Positions 6,531 through 8,564 of a stretch of DNA of 8,564 nucleotides are shown one piece after another. A program made the position numbers and the translations under genes. The notes beneath the pieces were generated by a model. It had not been told where the DNA came from. It saw only the letters and a program-made list of their open reading frames with translations, and did not search any database. This DNA comes from TMED23 sp964639965 (lineage in GTDB: Bacteria; Pseudomonadota; Alphaproteobacteria; Rhodospirillales; UBA2165): positions 1 through 8,564 of the forward strand of contig CAZXGI010000096.1 of NCBI GenBank assembly GCA_964639965.1, in the 5' to 3' direction. Numbering within the stretch: position 1 is the first letter of the stretch; each line of letters opens with the position of its first letter.

Positions 6531-7412
6531 ATGTTTATACAAACTGAGGCAATGCCAGATCAACTACGTATGAAATTTTTTCCAGGTGAAACAGTCCTAA
6601 CAGCAGGCTCTGCAGAATTTCTGAATGAAGATACAGCTGAGCAATCTCCATTAGCCAGTCGTCTTTTCGAAATTGATGGTGTTGAAGCCGTATTATTGTA
6701 TACAGATTTCTTAACAGTCACCAAAAATGTTCAGTTTGACTGGCAATTAATGAAGCCACTGATATTAGGTGCCATAATGGACCATTATACTAGCGGTGAA
6801 CCGGTGATTCTTAATATAGAAACACCCGGCTCTGACGTAGATTTAGAAGCAGCACTTGAAGAACTCTTTATTCCGCGCGAAGAAGATTCTGAAGCCGTGG
6901 AGAAGATAAAAGAATTAATGTCAGAACGCGTTTTGCCCGCCGCAGAACAAATGGGTGGCGAAGTTATATACAAAGGCTTTGTTAAAGGCGTAATTTATGT
7001 CAAATTTATTGGACCAACAGAAAATTTAGCTGGCGGCATGACAAATATTTTCAGTCATTACATACCAGAGGTCCGAGCAGTTAAAGATTATCGTGAAGCA
7101 ATACCAAAACCAGGTCTTGATACACCAGATGGTCGCGCCATTATCCAGGTTCTTGACGAACGCATTAATCCATCAATTGCTAGCCACGGCGGTCACATCT
7201 CCTTAATAGATGTCAAAGACGATAAAGCCTATGTACGCCTAGAAGGCGGTTGTCAGGGCTGTGGAATGGCTGATGTGACCTTAAAACAGGGCGTTGAAGT
7301 TGAAATCAAAAATGTTGTCCCCCACATTACTGCAGTACTTGATGTAACCGACCATGCTGGAGGATCAAATCCATATTATTCACCGGGTAAGGGCGGAGCC
7401 CCTGCCAAGTAA
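6531..7412 (+). CDS. Nfu-type Fe-S cluster protein: Nfu_N, degenerate NifU domain, intact NifU domain
   Basis: A 293-residue cytosolic protein predicted to carry or deliver Fe-S clusters. Residues 1-90 form an Nfu N-terminal domain ('MFIQTEAMPDQLRMKFFPGE', then 'SPLASRLFEIDGVEAVL' and 'LMKPLILGAIMDH'). Residues about 121-187 ('VEKIKELMSERVLPAAEQMG' to 'YIPEVRAVKDY') follow the NifU fold as in ordinary alphaproteobacterial or mitochondrial Nfu, but the expected CxxC segment reads 'KFIGPTENLAGGM', with no cysteine. Residues about 200-275 are a second NifU domain with 'EGGCQGCGMADVTLKQG' (Cys241, Cys244) and 'DVTDHAGGSNPYY', closely resembling the C-terminal domain of E. coli NfuA; this pair should bind a 4Fe-4S cluster between two subunits. 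A typical alphaproteobacterial Nfu has about 185 residues, so this one is longer by one domain. A strong Shine-Dalgarno (AAGGAG, 6519-6524) precedes the ATG by six bases. The radical SAM gene starts four bases after the stop, which suggests one transcript and translational coupling. NfuA is the closest named relative, but the architecture differs, so no symbol is given. Confidence 0.88.
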   Translation: MFIQTEAMPDQLRMKFFPGETVLTAGSAEFLNEDTAEQSPLASRLFEIDGVEAVLLYTDFLTVTKNVQFDWQLMKPLILGAIMDHYTSGEPVILNIETPGSDVDLEAALEELFIPREEDSEAVEKIKELMSERVLPAAEQMGGEVIYKGFVKGVIYVKFIGPTENLAGGMTNIFSHYIPEVRAVKDYREAIPKPGLDTPDGRAIIQVLDERINPSIASHGGHISLIDVKDDKAYVRLEGGCQGCGMADVTLKQGVEVEIKNVVPHITAVLDVTDHAGGSNPYYSPGKGGAPAK

Positions 7413-7416
7413 ATTA

Positions 7417-8564
7417 ATGCAAGTTATTCTTATTTCGACCTATGACCTTGGGCATCAACCTTTTAGTTTAGCTTCACCAGCAGCTAAACTTACCGAAGCT
7501 GGAGCGACAGTTATTTGTAATGACCTGGCCGTAGAAAGTCTCAAGGAAACATCGGTTCGGTCAGCGGATATAATTGGGCTTTATTTGCAAATGCATACTG
7601 CAACAAGATTATCCGTTGCCCTACTCCCTCGTTTAAAAGAATTGAATCCTAGTGCCCAAATAGTATTTTATGGTTTATATGCGCCATTAAACTCCGAATA
7701 TTTAAAATCCATCGGTGGAGATAGTTTTTTAGGAGGTGAATTTGAGGATGGATTGGTTCAAATTTATAAAAATTTAGCAAGAGGAAACCCGGCTACCACT
7801 CTCAATATGACTTCTACGAAGAAACAATATTTTAGCAAACCTCTACGTGACGGATTGCCCCACTTAAAAAATTATGCTCACTTAAACATTGGCGATGGAT
7901 CAACCAAAATAGTCGGTTACACAGAAGCCAGCCGTGGATGCAAACATAAGTGTCGACATTGTCCCATCGTTCCTGTTTATCAAGGACGTTTTCGAATTGT
8001 AAATAGCGATTTAGTTATCGCAGATATTCGACAACAAATTATTCTAGGAGCCGAACATATCAGCTTCGGCGACCCTGATTTTTTAAATGGCCCTTCCCAC
8101 GCAATGAGAATAGTGTCAACATTACATCGGGAATTTCCGAATATTAGCTACGATGCAACAATAAAAGTTGAACATCTCCTTAAACATAAATCACTTCTTC
8201 CTCAATTAAAAGAGACTGGATGCCTATTTATTACAACAGCGGTTGAATCTGTTGAAGAAGATATTTTAAGAAAATTAAACAAAGGACATACTTATGAGGA
8301 CTTTAAACAGGTAGCAAGAAATAGCCAAGAAATCGGTATTCCTCTCGCCCCAACCTTTATACCATTTACACCTTGGACAACTAAGCACGGGTATCTTAAA
8401 TTACTAGAAACAATTGCAGAACTAGACTTGATTGAAAACGTGGCACCCATTCAACTGGCAATTCGCTTACTTATTCCAAATAAATCCTGCCTGTTAGACA
8501 TTCCCGGAATTAAACCGCTTTTGTTAGGCTATGACCAAGAAGCCTTAAGTTATTCTTGGCAAAA
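7417..8564 (+). CDS. Radical SAM protein with B12-binding-like N-terminal domain, CUAEP/CCAEP-tail family-like (3' end outside window)
   Basis: A radical S-adenosylmethionine enzyme, open for 382 codons from the ATG at 7417 to the right edge with no in-frame stop. Residues about 1-125 resemble a Rossmann-type cobalamin-binding-like domain (opening 'MQVILISTYDLGHQPFSLAS', then 'EAGATVICNDLAVESL' and 'LGGEFEDGLVQIYKNL') but lack the DxHxxG motif that binds the cobalamin base. The radical SAM core begins at 'YTEASRGCKHKCRHCP': Cys175, Cys179 and Cys182 form the CxxxCxxC site of the 4Fe-4S cluster. 'ISFGDPDFLNG' (215-225) occupies the GGE-like SAM-binding position, and 'TAVESVEEDILRKLNKGHT' (274-292) is a standard core motif. 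The start and the region 'PFTPWTTKHGYLKLLETIAE' onward match what I remember of the CUAEP/CCAEP-tail radical SAM (seleno)protein family, whose substrate I do not know. The diagnostic tail, which may contain selenocysteine, lies beyond the window. There is no good Shine-Dalgarno; coupling to the Nfu gene four bases upstream is likely. Confidence 0.87.
   Translation, partial: MQVILISTYDLGHQPFSLASPAAKLTEAGATVICNDLAVESLKETSVRSADIIGLYLQMHTATRLSVALLPRLKELNPSAQIVFYGLYAPLNSEYLKSIGGDSFLGGEFEDGLVQIYKNLARGNPATTLNMTSTKKQYFSKPLRDGLPHLKNYAHLNIGDGSTKIVGYTEASRGCKHKCRHCPIVPVYQGRFRIVNSDLVIADIRQQIILGAEHISFGDPDFLNGPSHAMRIVSTLHREFPNISYDATIKVEHLLKHKSLLPQLKETGCLFITTAVESVEEDILRKLNKGHTYEDFKQVARNSQEIGIPLAPTFIPFTPWTTKHGYLKLLETIAELDLIENVAPIQLAIRLLIPNKSCLLDIPGIKPLLLGYDQEALSYSWQ

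Noticed and set aside
7417..7800. Functional cobalamin-binding site in the N-terminal domain of the radical SAM protein
   Set aside because: The region resembles a B12-binding Rossmann fold, but no DxHxxG motif is present, so cobalamin binding cannot be claimed from the sequence.

Overview
The window is visibly A+T-rich and compact. Its gene content and protein styles suggest a low-GC, probably marine or free-living alphaproteobacterium, perhaps near Rhodospirillales. The clues are an AlaC/LL-DAP-type aminotransferase, an OmpA-type lipoprotein with the 'GHASRRT' signature, a stand-alone RAM (Lrp/AsnC ligand-binding) protein, an RhlE-type DEAD-box helicase and an Nfu protein whose N-terminus resembles the alphaproteobacterial/mitochondrial Nfu type. 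The taxonomic call is inference from remembered protein families; there is no rRNA or other marker gene here.

Layout. The left part (1-2498) is on the minus strand. An OmpA-family outer-membrane lipoprotein comes first in the direction of transcription, then a PLP-dependent aminotransferase that runs off the left edge. A 451-bp gene-free divergent region (2499-2949) separates these from the plus-strand half. That half holds, in order, a DEAD-box RNA helicase, an 80-residue RAM-domain protein, a GT4 glycosyltransferase with an unassigned C-terminal extension, a three-domain Nfu-type Fe-S protein, and a radical SAM protein that runs off the right edge.

How the genes may work together. The aminotransferase and lipoprotein look like housekeeping functions (amino-acid metabolism and envelope anchoring), and the helicase like RNA remodelling. 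The most interesting part is the right end. The Nfu-type Fe-S protein is followed after only four bases by a radical SAM protein resembling the family known as CUAEP/CCAEP-tail radical SAM (seleno)proteins. The Nfu protein has an unusual layout: an Nfu N-terminal domain, an NifU-like domain that has lost its CxxC, and a second NifU domain that keeps CxxC. A dedicated Fe-S carrier serving the radical SAM enzyme is a reasonable inference. The glycosyltransferase and RAM gene just upstream may belong to the same locus, but a 116-bp gap makes that less certain. The diagnostic C-terminal tail of the radical SAM protein lies outside the window.

No mobile element, CRISPR array, tRNA or rRNA gene, or long repeat was seen. 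Promoter and terminator calls are weak and marked as such.
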